Shown piece by piece: positions 42,512-51,428 of a DNA stretch of 64,000 nt. Every line of letters begins with the position of its first letter. The first letter of the stretch is position 1. Where the stretch lies: the NCBI GenBank assembly GCA_036000105.1, contig DASYGE010000012.1, positions 682,001 through 746,000 on the forward strand. Reading direction: 5' to 3'. The notes under the pieces are model-generated. The model saw nothing but the letters and a program-made list of their open reading frames with translations. It was not told where the DNA came from and did not search any database. This stretch comes from DASUBN01 sp036000105. GTDB taxonomy: Bacteria > Pseudomonadota > Gammaproteobacteria > Natronospirales > REEB76. Both the position numbers and the translations under genes were made by a program.

Positions 42512-42694
42512 ATGGAATTCAGCATCGCGAAGTTGGGTATATTCGTTCTGTGGTTCGTGCTTTCGATTTTGGTCGGTATAGTTGCGTCGATCAAGAATCG
42601 CTCGGGGCTGGCTTTCTTCGTATTATCAGTCTTGCTAAGTCCAGTGGTCGGAATGGCAGTTCTTTTGTATATAAATCGTAATGTTGCCAAGTGA
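42512..42694 (+). CDS. Small two-helix membrane protein
   Basis: A 60-residue protein with two hydrophobic helices (LGIFVLWFVLSILVGIVASI and LAFFVLSVLLSPVVGMAVLL) joined by a short basic loop KNRSG. AAGGAG lies 12 bp upstream of the ATG. Such phospholipase-D-nuclease-like or superinfection-immunity-like small proteins occur widely; no specific family is certain. Located between the two direct repeats. Confidence 0.65.
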   Translation: MEFSIAKLGIFVLWFVLSILVGIVASIKNRSGLAFFVLSVLLSPVVGMAVLLYINRNVAK

Positions 42695-42760
42695 AGAGCG
42701 CAGGTTCAGGTCTTGAAATATCGGTTTCCTCAAATCAGAAATATCTAGCCCCTCACCAGA

Positions 42761-42887
42761 ACTAGCCGTTGCTGAGGTCTTCATATGAACGTACGCAGCC
42801 AGATCAAAGACTATATCGAAGCTCAGTCAGAGCAAAAGCGAAGTGATATGCAGGAGCTTCACGGCATCATCCTGAAGATGATGCCGG
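42761..42887 (+). repeat. Direct repeat copy 2 (at the intact DUF1801 gene)
   Basis: Partner of 42101-42227. Here the repeat continues into the complete DUF1801 gene. Upstream, TCTAGCCCCT (42744-42753) recurs at 43218-43227 after that gene, which suggests that the gene moved or duplicated as a unit with its spacer. Confidence 0.9.
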
Positions 42888-43210
42888 GTTGTAAGTTGTG
42901 GTTTCTTGATGGCAAAGATGAGAGCGGTCGGACGATCACTAACCCCAATATAGGTTATGGGGTACAGACCATAAAGTATGCCGATGGAAGCGCCAAAGAG
43001 TTCTATCAGATCGGCATCAGTACGAACACGACAGGGATCTCCGTCTACATCATAGGGTTAAAAGACAAGAAGTATCTACCCAAGAAATACGGAAAGAAGA
43101 TCGGCCAAGCAAGCGTGACAGGGTATTGCATCAAGTTCAAAACACTGAAGAACATAGATGTCGATACCCTTGTAGATGCGATGCGATATGGGATCGAACA
43201 GACGAGTTAG
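42785..43210 (+). CDS. DUF1801-type protein
   Basis: A 141-residue soluble protein. The N-terminal SQIKDYIEAQSEQKRSDMQELHGIILKMMPG is the helical opening of DUF1801 (YdhG-like) domains, followed by NPNIGYGVQTIKYADGSAKEFYQIGI and ISVYIIGLKDKKYLPKKYG strands typical of the family, and a C-terminal DVDTLVDAMRYGIEQ helix. Function is unknown. Its first 34 codons are duplicated 660 bp upstream. Confidence 0.85.
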   Translation: MNVRSQIKDYIEAQSEQKRSDMQELHGIILKMMPGCKLWFLDGKDESGRTITNPNIGYGVQTIKYADGSAKEFYQIGISTNTTGISVYIIGLKDKKYLPKKYGKKIGQASVTGYCIKFKTLKNIDVDTLVDAMRYGIEQTS

Positions 43211-43218
43211 GAAAATGT

Positions 43219-43239
43219 CTAGCCCCTCCCCGGGGCTAG
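43219..43239. terminator. Hairpin after DUF1801 gene
   Basis: Perfect 8-bp stem CTAGCCCC/GGGGCTAG with loop TCCCC, 8 bp after the stop codon. No T run follows. The same CTAGCCCCTC start occurs before copy 2 of the direct repeat. Confidence 0.45.
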
Positions 43240-43398
43240 CCGTTGGTTTGAGTCCATGTTAGGCGCAGGGCGGCTGTCACAAAAAATACATATTACCCAC
43301 CCCTCTCTTATCGTCAAACCGAGGATTGCAGGGTACAGCAGGGGAGGCTAGTTATTTGAGCCATACCCGTCCAGCATTTGCCCCTAAGGAGGGACGGC

Positions 43399-44822
43399 AT
43401 GGCGAGCGGCAAGGTATATACGCTGAGCCTGGACCAAGGCGGCCACGCCAGCCGCGCCCTCGTGTTCGATCAAAATGGACGGCTCGCGGCCAGCGCGGAA
43501 TGCGTCATACGCACCCGCACCAGCGGCCGGCTCCGGGTGGAACATGCACCCCAGGCGCTACTTCATTCCCTGCAGAAAGCGGCGGACATCGCCGTCGGCC
43601 GTCTGCCGCGCCGCGCCGAGATCAGCACTACCGCACTCGCCACCCAACGCTCCAGCATCGCCTGCTGGGACCGCCGCAACGGACGCGCCCTCTCGCCGGT
43701 GATCTCCTGGCAGGACCGACGCGCTATCCGCCGGGTCGCGGCCCTCGCACCTCATACCCAAGAGGTCCGCGCCCTCACAGGTCTCGTACTCTCGCCCCAT
43801 TACGGGGCGAGCAAGCTCGCCTGGTGCCTGGAACATCTGGCGCCGGTGCGCCTGGCGCAACGGCAGGGGCAGCTCGCCGCGGGACCCTTGGCGAGTTTCA
43901 TCGTCGCCAACCTGCTCCTGGAGCAGCCCTGTATCGCGGACCCGGTGAATGGCGGTCGCACCCAGCTCCTGGATGTACAGCGAGGCGCCTGGTCGCCGCG
44001 CCTGTGTGAGATCTTCGGCGTAGCGAAAGAGATCCTGCCGGACTGCGTGCCCAACGCGTTCCGGTTCGGGCACCTCAAAGCCGGTGGGCGCAGCATCCCA
44101 CTGACGGTGGTCACCGGCGACCAGCCGGCGGCCCTGTTCGCCCTGGGAGAACCGCGTGCCGACACAGCCTATGTGAACATCGGTACCGGTGCATTCGTGC
44201 AATGCTTGAGAGCCGCGGATGTGCCCGGTCTCCTGCACAGCCTCATCTGGCGCTCAGCCGATGAGACTCTCTATGCCTTGGAAGGCACCGTGAACGGCGC
44301 CGGTGCGGCGCTGCAATGGCTCGCGACCCGCTCCCATGTGCCGATGGCGAAGGCGCTGCGCCTCTTGCCCGAGTGGCTAGCGAGCGTCCAGGAACCGCCG
44401 CTCTTCCTCAATGGCGTGGGCGGCCTCGGCGCGCCGTACTGGCGGCCCGCGTTCCGCTCGCGTTTCATCGGCAAGGGCGGCACGCCCGAGAAGATGGTGG
44501 CGGTATTGGAGAGTGTGGTCTTCCTGCTCCTGGAGAACCTGGAGCGCATGCAACAAGGTGACGCGCGCATCCGCCGCATCACTGTGAGCGGGGGCTCGCG
44601 CAGCTCGACGGACTCTGCCAGCGGCTCGCGGACTTGAGCGGACTTAGCGTCCATCGCCCGGAGCTTCATGAGGCCACTGCCTTAGGGGCCGCGCGCCTCG
44701 CCGGCAGCATCGTGGCCATGGCTGCGCCGCCCGAGATGTCGTTCATGCCTGCGAGCAACGTTGCGTTGCAGCGGCGTCAAGCCAACTGGCAGGAAGCGAT
44801 GCACGCCGCCCTTAAAGATTGA
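43399..44822 (+). pseudogene. FGGY-family (glycerol-kinase-like) gene with a frameshift
   Basis: The first frame (43399-44637) encodes an FGGY kinase: LSLDQGGHASRALVFD (ATP/phosphate motif 1), SPVISWQDRRA, VVTGDQPAALFALG and GTVNGAGAALQWL. It leaves the family pattern at ITVSGG, in a run of five G (44590-44594). One extra base there would continue into the second frame, LDGLCQRLADLSGLSVHRPELHEATALGAARLAG, the normal C-terminus, ending at 44822. So the gene is broken by a -1 shift, or the run is misread or slipped over in expression. It starts after AAGGAGG. Confidence 0.85.
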
Positions 44823-44885
44823 TCTTTTGCTTCCAGGCGGTGTTGCGAATACCCTCCATCCAACCGACTGCCACCGGACAAGCCC

Positions 44886-45461
44886 ATGCTCAAATCCAAA
44901 TGGAATAGCCGCTCCTTCTTCTCGCTCACAGCGCTACTGATGCTGCTGGTCTCGGCGACCAGCTACGCAGCTCCGCCGCTGTGGCTGAAACTGAGACACA
45001 CTCCCTCCGTGGGCGAGGGCACCAAGCATCCGCAGCATCTCTTCTATGTGATCACCGACGCGAACTGCCCCTATTGCCACGAACTCTGGGCGGAGCTGCA
45101 GCCTTACTACAACCAGGGCCTGCGGGTCCGCTACGTGATGGTGGGGATACTCGCCGACAACAGCCCGGGCAAGGCTGCGGCCATCCTGGAAGCCCGCCAT
45201 CCCGCCGCGGCGCTGGACCGCAACGAGAGAGATTGGCAGCGATTGCCCGACGACATGGGCGGCGGCATCCCGCCGCTGGCGAAGCCCAAGGCCAAGACTC
45301 TGGCCTTGCTGAAGAGCGACGAACAGCTGATGCACGACCTCGGGGTGCAAGGCACTCCGGCTTTGATCTACATCGATTCCCACGGCGCCATGCAGATCAT
45401 CCAGAGCGTGCCGGACCCGACGGCGCTCGCCGGGATCGTCCACGACGCTGCGGCGAAGTGA
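44886..45461 (+). CDS. DsbG/DsbC-like periplasmic thioredoxin-fold protein
   Basis: A 191-residue exported protein. The signal peptide (1-28) is followed almost directly by the thioredoxin fold with active site ANCPYCHELW (Cys61 and Cys64) and the cis-proline loop GVQGTPALIYI. The segment ARHPAAALDRNERDW matches the DsbG/DsbC catalytic domain. The N-terminal dimerisation domain of DsbC/DsbG is missing, so it may act as a monomeric oxidase or reductase. Confidence 0.85.
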   Translation: MLKSKWNSRSFFSLTALLMLLVSATSYAAPPLWLKLRHTPSVGEGTKHPQHLFYVITDANCPYCHELWAELQPYYNQGLRVRYVMVGILADNSPGKAAAILEARHPAAALDRNERDWQRLPDDMGGGIPPLAKPKAKTLALLKSDEQLMHDLGVQGTPALIYIDSHGAMQIIQSVPDPTALAGIVHDAAAK

Positions 45462-45704
45462 AGCGTTCCAGATCTTGAGATAGATGTCGCGGCGAACTGC
45501 GTATCCGCCCCTGGCGGTTATGTCGCAGAGGTTACTGAGTCGTTGCTGCGGCGCGGGCGCTCATCCTTCTTGCTCTTCACCCCAATGCGCCTTGAGCGCA
45601 ATATAGCCCTCCTTGCCGGGAACCCTTCGCGGTCTGCCCGGGTCTTAACGATCGCCACGCTCCCGCGGAATGCGGGCGTCTCCAGCCAATCGGAGGACTT
45701 CACT

Positions 45705-47282
45705 GTGAAACGACTATTGCTCCTGATATCCCTGATCTTCGCCTCGGGCGCCATCTCCGCCTTCGCGGACAGCCCCCCGAAGGACGCGGACAAGACTCCC
45801 CCCGCATCCGCCGCCGACGCCGCGGCTCTCAAGGCACAGACCGCCGTGAGCCACGGCAGCGTTACTGTGAGCGGCGAGACCATCAAGTACACGGCCACGG
45901 CCGGTACCCTCATCCTCAAGAATGACGACGACAAACCCATCGCCAGCATGTCGTATGTGGCGTACACGAAGGAGGGCGTGTCGAACCCGACCTCCCGCCC
46001 GATCACCTTCCTCTACAACGGCGGCCCCGGTTCCTCGACCATCTGGCTGCACATGCTCGCCTTCGGGCCCGAGCGCGTCGAGGTCGGCAACGGCACCCTC
46101 ACGCCGCACGCGCCGTATAAGCTCGTCAACAATGACGACAGCCTGCTGGATGCGAGCGATCTGGTGTTCATAGATGCGCCAGGCACCGGCTTCGGCCGCG
46201 TGCTCGACAAGGACCATGGCGGCGCCGGCACGTCCAAGGATGTGTACGGCATAGATGAGGACGCGAAGTCCTTCGCCAAGTTCATCACCCAATACCTGAC
46301 CGACAACGATCGCTGGAACTCGCCCAAGTTCCTCTTCGGCGAGAGCTATGGCACCACCCGTTCCGCGGTGCTCGCCAACATGCTGGAGACCGACGACGAC
46401 GTGAGCCTGAACGGCGTGATCCTGCTGTCTTCCATCCTCAACTGGAACATCAGCGTGGACTTCCCGCAGATCGATCCCGGCGTCAACATCTCCTACGCCC
46501 TGGGCCTGCCGAGCTACGCCGCCACGGCGTTCTACCACAAGAAGCTGCCGCAGCAGCCGACTGACTTGCAGGCTTTCTTGGGCCAGGTGGAGCAGTTCGC
46601 GACGGGCGACTATATGCAGGCCCTCTCGAAAGGCGACCAGCTCGATGCCGCCACCAAGCAGCAGATCGCGGAGAAACTCCACGAGTACACCGGCTTGCCG
46701 ACGGCCTACATCCTGAAGGCTGACCTGCGCGTCACCGGCGGGCAGTTCGCCCAGGAACTGCTGGGTGACAGCGACACGATCACCGGGCGCCTTGACTCGC
46801 GTTATAGCGGTCCGGCGATAGACCCCATGTCAGAGTCCGCTGAATACGATCCGCTGGATTCGGCGATCGATGCGCCGACCGTGTCCGTGTTCAACCAATA
46901 CGAGCGCGAGACACTGCATTTCGGCAAGGACATGACCTACAAGCCCGAGATCGACGTGTTCCCGATGTGGGACTTCAAGCACCAGCCGCCGGGCGCGCCG
47001 TTCGCCCTGCCGTTCACTCCGAACGTGATGCCGGATCTGGCTTCCGCCATGAAGCATGACCCCGACCTCAAGGTGATGCTGGCGGGCGGCTACTTCGATC
47101 TCGGCACGCCGTTCTACGCGGCGCAATACGAGATGCACCAGCTCACGCTCACACCGGACCTGCAGAAGAACATCAGCTATCACTTCTTCCCGTCCGGCCA
47201 CATGGTGTATCTCAACCCGGAAGCGCATAAGGCGCTGCACGATGCGGCGGCGAAGTTCATCGAGGCGAACTACGTGCGCTGA
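45705..47282 (+). CDS. S10 family serine carboxypeptidase
   Basis: A 525-residue exported serine carboxypeptidase. The signal peptide (1-21, ending AFA) precedes the oxyanion segment FLYNGGPGSSTIWLHM. The nucleophile elbow is FLFGESYGTTR (Ser214), the acid is in GGYFDLGTP and the histidine in FPSGHMVYL. The family removes C-terminal residues from peptides at acidic pH. The GTG start at 45705 (GGAGG 10 bp upstream) is preferred to the ORF start at 45543, which precedes the signal peptide by 54 residues. A terminator follows. Confidence 0.92.
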   Translation: MKRLLLLISLIFASGAISAFADSPPKDADKTPPASAADAAALKAQTAVSHGSVTVSGETIKYTATAGTLILKNDDDKPIASMSYVAYTKEGVSNPTSRPITFLYNGGPGSSTIWLHMLAFGPERVEVGNGTLTPHAPYKLVNNDDSLLDASDLVFIDAPGTGFGRVLDKDHGGAGTSKDVYGIDEDAKSFAKFITQYLTDNDRWNSPKFLFGESYGTTRSAVLANMLETDDDVSLNGVILLSSILNWNISVDFPQIDPGVNISYALGLPSYAATAFYHKKLPQQPTDLQAFLGQVEQFATGDYMQALSKGDQLDAATKQQIAEKLHEYTGLPTAYILKADLRVTGGQFAQELLGDSDTITGRLDSRYSGPAIDPMSESAEYDPLDSAIDAPTVSVFNQYERETLHFGKDMTYKPEIDVFPMWDFKHQPPGAPFALPFTPNVMPDLASAMKHDPDLKVMLAGGYFDLGTPFYAAQYEMHQLTLTPDLQKNISYHFFPSGHMVYLNPEAHKALHDAAAKFIEANYVR

Positions 47283-47306
47283 CGCACCGGGATTCCACCG
47301 GTATCC

Positions 47307-47334
47307 AAGGGGCCCTGCGGGGCCCCTTTTCTTT
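47307..47334 (+). terminator. Intrinsic terminator after S10 peptidase
   Basis: Perfect stem AAGGGGCCC/GGGCCCCTT (47307-47315 with 47320-47328), loop TGCG, followed by TTCTTTT. Confidence 0.88.
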
Positions 47335-47394
47335 TCGGGTTCCAGCCCGGGGGTTATCGGTATACCGGCCGGCGGCGATTCTGAACGGACTGGC

Positions 47395-47868
47395 TCAGAG
47401 CTTGAGGATCACGATCTGGGGCTCGATGCGGATATCGCTCTTCAGGCTGTTGGCTATGAAGCAGTAGCCATGGGCCAGTTTCACCATGCTCTCCACCGTA
47501 CCCGGGTCCGCGGGGCCGTCGATGACGATGCGGGGCTTGAGCAGGATGCGGGTGATGCGCACCGGCTTCTCGCTCTCGGGCATGAAGCCTTCCGCATGGT
47601 CCTCGTATTCCACCACGTTGATCTGCTTCTTCGCGGCCACCGCGAGGAAGGAGAGCATCTGGCAGGAGGAAGCGGCCATGATCAGGAGCTGCTCCGGGTT
47701 CATGAGTGTCGGATCGCCCCGGAAAGCGGGATCCGATGACAGGGTGACGGAAGTCTTGGCAGGCGGAGCAGTGAGTTCGTGGGTGCGGGTATAGGCTTCA
47801 TAGCCCGCGCCGGTGCTGCCGCGCCAACTGCAAGTGACGTTGTATAGATGCTCTCTATGTTCAGCCAT
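47395..47868 (-). CDS. OsmC-family protein
   Basis: A 157-residue OsmC/Ohr-like protein. The N-terminal YNVTCSWRG strand is followed by the conserved resolving region NPEQLLIMAASSCQMLSFLAVAAKK, in which Cys sits in the helix as in OsmC peroxiredoxins. A second cysteine is in AHGYCFIANSLKSD. Likely reduces organic hydroperoxides or binds thiols. Start chosen at 47868; an upstream in-frame extension lies inside the neighbouring SDR gene. It is 4 bp downstream of that SDR gene, so they share a transcript. Confidence 0.9.
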   Translation of the reverse strand: MAEHREHLYNVTCSWRGSTGAGYEAYTRTHELTAPPAKTSVTLSSDPAFRGDPTLMNPEQLLIMAASSCQMLSFLAVAAKKQINVVEYEDHAEGFMPESEKPVRITRILLKPRIVIDGPADPGTVESMVKLAHGYCFIANSLKSDIRIEPQIVILKL

Positions 47869-47872
47869 AATC

Positions 47873-48634
47873 TTATCTGCCTGTGAATTTCTTGATGATC
47901 GGAAAATATAAAGCATACGGCAAGCAGCGGAAGAACTTGAGCAACAGCACGAAGCGGGTGGGGAAGGCAATCTCGAACTTGCCCTTGTAGATGCCGCGCT
48001 TAAGCGCCTCTGCCGCCACGTCCACCTTCATCAGGAAAGGCATGGGGAACTTATTGTTCTCCGTGAGAGGCGTCTCCACGAAACCCGGGTTGCAGACCGA
48101 GATGCGGATACCTTCCCGCTCCAGCATGTACTTCAAGGATTCCGCCAAGTTGATCAGCGCCGCCTTGGTGGGGCCATAGGCCGAGGCCAGCGGCAAGCCG
48201 CGGTACCCCGCCACACTCGCCACCAGCACGAGATGCCCTTGGCGGCGCGAGCGCATGGCAGGGATCAGCGGGTCCATGCAGTTCACCACGCCCTGGTAGT
48301 TCACCCGCATATGGTCCGCGAGGATCTCGGCCTTGAAGTTGACCAGTTTCACCGCGGTATAGATGCCCGCGTTCAGCACCGCGAGGGCGATGGCCCCGTG
48401 CTGCGCTTCGATGGCCGGTACCGCCTGGCGGACGTTGTTGAGGTCCGACACATCCAGGGGCCAGGCATGCACCTGGCCCGGCTTGGCCGCCGTCGCGGTC
48501 TCCGCCAACGGCTCCAGCCGCCGCCCCGATACCACCACCTGCCAGCCATCCGCCGCCAGACTCAAGGCGAGCGCCCGGCCGATTCCGGTGCCGCCGCCGG
48601 TGATCCAGGCCAGTCGCTTCTGCTGCGTTTCCAT
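47873..48634 (-). CDS. Short-chain dehydrogenase/reductase
   Basis: A 253-residue classical SDR. The NAD(P)-binding motif is ITGGGTGIGRAL, the structural motif LNAGIY, catalytic Ser in VLVASVAGY and Tyr-Lys in SAYGPTKAA. The C-terminus (RFVLLLKFFRCLPYALYFPIIKKF) is hydrophobic and basic, suggesting membrane association as in lipid-handling SDRs. It is divergent from fadD. Confidence 0.9.
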   Translation of the reverse strand: METQQKRLAWITGGGTGIGRALALSLAADGWQVVVSGRRLEPLAETATAAKPGQVHAWPLDVSDLNNVRQAVPAIEAQHGAIALAVLNAGIYTAVKLVNFKAEILADHMRVNYQGVVNCMDPLIPAMRSRRQGHLVLVASVAGYRGLPLASAYGPTKAALINLAESLKYMLEREGIRISVCNPGFVETPLTENNKFPMPFLMKVDVAAEALKRGIYKGKFEIAFPTRFVLLLKFFRCLPYALYFPIIKKFTGR

Positions 48635-48717
48635 GCCCCCATTCTAAGGTCTGGACCGCCTCCATGCCCGCAGCGGCTGCGGTATGATTCAGCGCAATAA
48701 GCCTCCAGGGGACCTAC

Positions 48718-50382
48718 GTGGAAAAGCTCTGGCTCAAGCAATACCCCGCGGGCGTGCCCGCTGAGATAGACGTCAACCGCTACAGTTCCGTCAAGCACAT
48801 CTTCGAGGAGAACAGCGCCAAGTTCGCGCAGTTGCCGGCGTTCGCGAACATGGGCGTGGAGATGACTTACGCGGAGCTGGATACCGCCAGCGCGAAGTTC
48901 GGCGCCTGGCTGCAGAAAGAGCGCGGCTTCAAGCGCGGCGACCGGGTCGCCATCATGATGCCGAACTTGCTCCAATATCCGGTAGCGCTCTTCGGCGTGC
49001 TGCGCGCCGGTCTCACGGTAGTGAACGTGAACCCGCTCTACACAGCCCGGGAACTGGAACACCAACTGAAGGATTCCGGCGCCCGCGGCATCGTGATCCT
49101 GGAGAACTTCGCCCACACCCTGGTGGACCTGCACGGTCGGGCGCCCCTGGATACGGTAGTCACTACCCAGATCGGCGACTTGTTCCCTAGCCCTAAGCGC
49201 CAGCTCGTCAACTTCGTGGTGAAGAAGGTCAAGAAGATGGTGCCGGCCTGGAGCCTACCCGGTAGCATCAGCTTCCGCGATGCGCTCGCCGCCGGCGGAC
49301 GCCACAAGCTGGATCCGGTGGAACTCAGTCACAAGGACATCGCCTTCCTGCAGTACACCGGCGGCACCACCGGTGTCTCCAAGGGCGCGATGCTGACCCA
49401 CGGCAACATGGTGGCCAACGTGCTGCAGGCCTCCGCCTGGCTCGGCAAGGGTCTGGAGCCCGGCACCGAGACGGTGATCACCGCGCTGCCGCTGTATCAC
49501 ATCTTCTCCCTCACGGCGAACTGCATGGTGTTCATGACTCTGGGCGGCAAGAACATCCTCATCACCAACCCGCGGGACATGAAGGATTTCGTGAAGACCC
49601 TCTCCAAATATCCGTTCAGCGTGGTCACCGGCGTCAACACCCTGTTCAACGGCCTCTTGCACGCCCCGGGTTTCGATCAGCTGGATTTCTCACGCCTCAA
49701 GCTTGCTCTCGGCGGCGGCATGGCGGTACAGCGCGCCGTGGCCGAGCAGTGGAAGAAGGTCACGGGCCGGCCCATCGTGGAGGCTTACGGTCTCACGGAG
49801 ACCTCGCCGGCTGCCTGCATCAACCCCCTGGACCTCAAGGATTACAACGGCAGCATCGGTATGCCTATCCCCTCCACGGAACTCTCCATCCGCGATGATG
49901 ACGGCAAGGAGCTGAAGTTGGAGGAGGTGGGGGAACTCTGCTTCAAGGGTCCCCAGGTGATGGCGGGTTATTGGAACCAGCCGGAAGAGACCGCCAAGGT
50001 GCTGGCGAAAGACGGCTGGTTGCGCACCGGCGACGTGGGCCGGGTGGACAAGGACGGTTTCGTCTTCATCGTGGACCGCAAGAAAGACATGATCCTGGTC
50101 TCGGGCTTCAACGTGTACCCGAACGAGGTGGAAGACGTGGTGATGATGCATCCGGGCGTACGCGAATGCGCCGCCGTGGGCGTGCAGGACGAGCATTCCG
50201 GTGAAGCCGTGAAGATCTTCGTGGTGCGCAAGGACCCGAACCTCACGGCCCAGGAGATCATCGCCCACTGCCACAAGTACCTCACGGGCTATAAGGTGCC
50301 GAAGCACGTGGAGTTCCGCACCGATTTACCAAAAACAAACGTCGGTAAAATCCTCAGAAGGGAACTCAGAGATAAGCATTGA
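48718..50382 (+). CDS. fadD: Long-chain-fatty-acid--CoA ligase
   Basis: A 554-residue AMP-forming acyl-CoA synthetase. The phosphate-binding loop is YTGGTTGVSKGAML, the A5 motif YGLTETSPA, and the hinge and catalytic lysine region DGWLRTGDVG...IVDRKKDMILVSGFNVYPNEVE to PKTNVGKILRREL. N-terminal EKLWLKQYPAGVPAEID is typical of proteobacterial FadD. Starts at GTG with AGGGG upstream. The murI start overlaps its stop by 4 bp, an unusual pairing. Confidence 0.95.
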   Translation: MEKLWLKQYPAGVPAEIDVNRYSSVKHIFEENSAKFAQLPAFANMGVEMTYAELDTASAKFGAWLQKERGFKRGDRVAIMMPNLLQYPVALFGVLRAGLTVVNVNPLYTARELEHQLKDSGARGIVILENFAHTLVDLHGRAPLDTVVTTQIGDLFPSPKRQLVNFVVKKVKKMVPAWSLPGSISFRDALAAGGRHKLDPVELSHKDIAFLQYTGGTTGVSKGAMLTHGNMVANVLQASAWLGKGLEPGTETVITALPLYHIFSLTANCMVFMTLGGKNILITNPRDMKDFVKTLSKYPFSVVTGVNTLFNGLLHAPGFDQLDFSRLKLALGGGMAVQRAVAEQWKKVTGRPIVEAYGLTETSPAACINPLDLKDYNGSIGMPIPSTELSIRDDDGKELKLEEVGELCFKGPQVMAGYWNQPEETAKVLAKDGWLRTGDVGRVDKDGFVFIVDRKKDMILVSGFNVYPNEVEDVVMMHPGVRECAAVGVQDEHSGEAVKIFVVRKDPNLTAQEIIAHCHKYLTGYKVPKHVEFRTDLPKTNVGKILRRELRDKH

Positions 50383-51200
50383 TCCCGGCTGAGCTTCCCA
50401 TCGGTATCTTCGACTCCGGAGTCGGCGGCCTCACCGTCCTCAAGGCGGTGCGCGCGCGCCTGCCCCATGAGCATCTCCTCTATCTCGGCGATACCGCCCG
50501 CCTGCCTTACGGCACCAAGGGCCCGGAGACGGTGACCCGCTATGCCGTGCAGGCAGCGTCCCATCTGGTGGAGCGGGGCATCAAGCTCCTCATCGTCGCC
50601 TGCAACACTGCATCTGCTGCCGCCATGCCGGCGCTGGTGCGGGAGTTCGCGCCCCTGCCGGTCATCGGCGTGGTGGAGGCGGGGGCCGAGGCAGCGGTGA
50701 AGACTTCCAAGAGCGGCCACATCGCCGTGCTCGCCACCGAGAGCACCGTGCGGGGCGGCGCTTACGAGCGCGCCATCGCCGCGCGGCGTCCGGAAACCCG
50801 GGTGTTCGCCCAGGCCTGTTCGCTGTTCGTGGCTCTGGCGGAGGAAGGCTGGACGAAAGGCCCGCTCGTGGAATCCGTGGTGCGGGAATACCTGCATCCC
50901 TTGCTGGAAGAGAAGCGCCTGGACGGCCTCGATTGCCTCGTCCTGGGTTGCACTCATTTCCCGCTCTTGAAGGAAGCCATCGCCCAGGTGGCGGGGCCCG
51001 AGCTGAAGCTCGTGGATTCCGGTGAGACCGTGGCGGACGCTGCGGCAGCGATGCTCGCCAAGGCAGGTCTCGCCCGCGCTTCAGGCAAGGGCGACGCGCG
51101 CTTCCTCGCCACCGATGGCGCCGAGCGCTTCGCTCGGGTCGGCAGCCTGTTCCTGGGCGAGACGATAAAAGCCGCGGATGTGGAGATCGTGGATCTTTAG
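50379..51200 (+). CDS. murI: Glutamate racemase
   Basis: A 273-residue cofactor-independent racemase supplying D-glutamate for peptidoglycan. Catalytic cysteines are Cys75 (VACNTASA) and Cys191 (LGCTHFPLL), with Asp in IFDSGVGGL. The start is TTG in the overlap TTGA with fadD, which suggests weak initiation coupled to fadD translation; no better start exists close to IFDSGVGG. Confidence 0.95.
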   Translation: MIPAELPIGIFDSGVGGLTVLKAVRARLPHEHLLYLGDTARLPYGTKGPETVTRYAVQAASHLVERGIKLLIVACNTASAAAMPALVREFAPLPVIGVVEAGAEAAVKTSKSGHIAVLATESTVRGGAYERAIAARRPETRVFAQACSLFVALAEEGWTKGPLVESVVREYLHPLLEEKRLDGLDCLVLGCTHFPLLKEAIAQVAGPELKLVDSGETVADAAAAMLAKAGLARASGKGDARFLATDGAERFARVGSLFLGETIKAADVEIVDL

Positions 51201-51428
51201 TCCGGATAAGTCGGCTTTGCGCTGCAAGGCGCTATCACGTGCTTTGAACTATCCTTGTAGTGTATTGTCGATATCCCATTCCGGGAACTACGGACGCCAC
51301 CCTCTCGCTCCATCTCACTTCGCCGGCTGGTGGCTTAGTCGTCCCGAAGCTCGCATGACCGATCTCTGAACCGCCGTCACGTGGGATACATGCTGTATCT
51401 GCACCCGCGGCCAAGAAGGAGTCTCACC

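Noticed and set aside
43218..43264. Possible integron attC site (GTCTAGC ... GTTAGGC) after the DUF1801 gene, in an array of small genes
   Set aside because: The outer core motif deviates from RYYYAAC and the two cores are not complementary; other gene borders in the island lack such sites, and no integrase is seen.
51201..51428. TTGAAC and TATTGT near 51243-51268 as a promoter for the propeller gene
   Set aside because: Spacing is only 13 bp, too short for a sigma-70 promoter.
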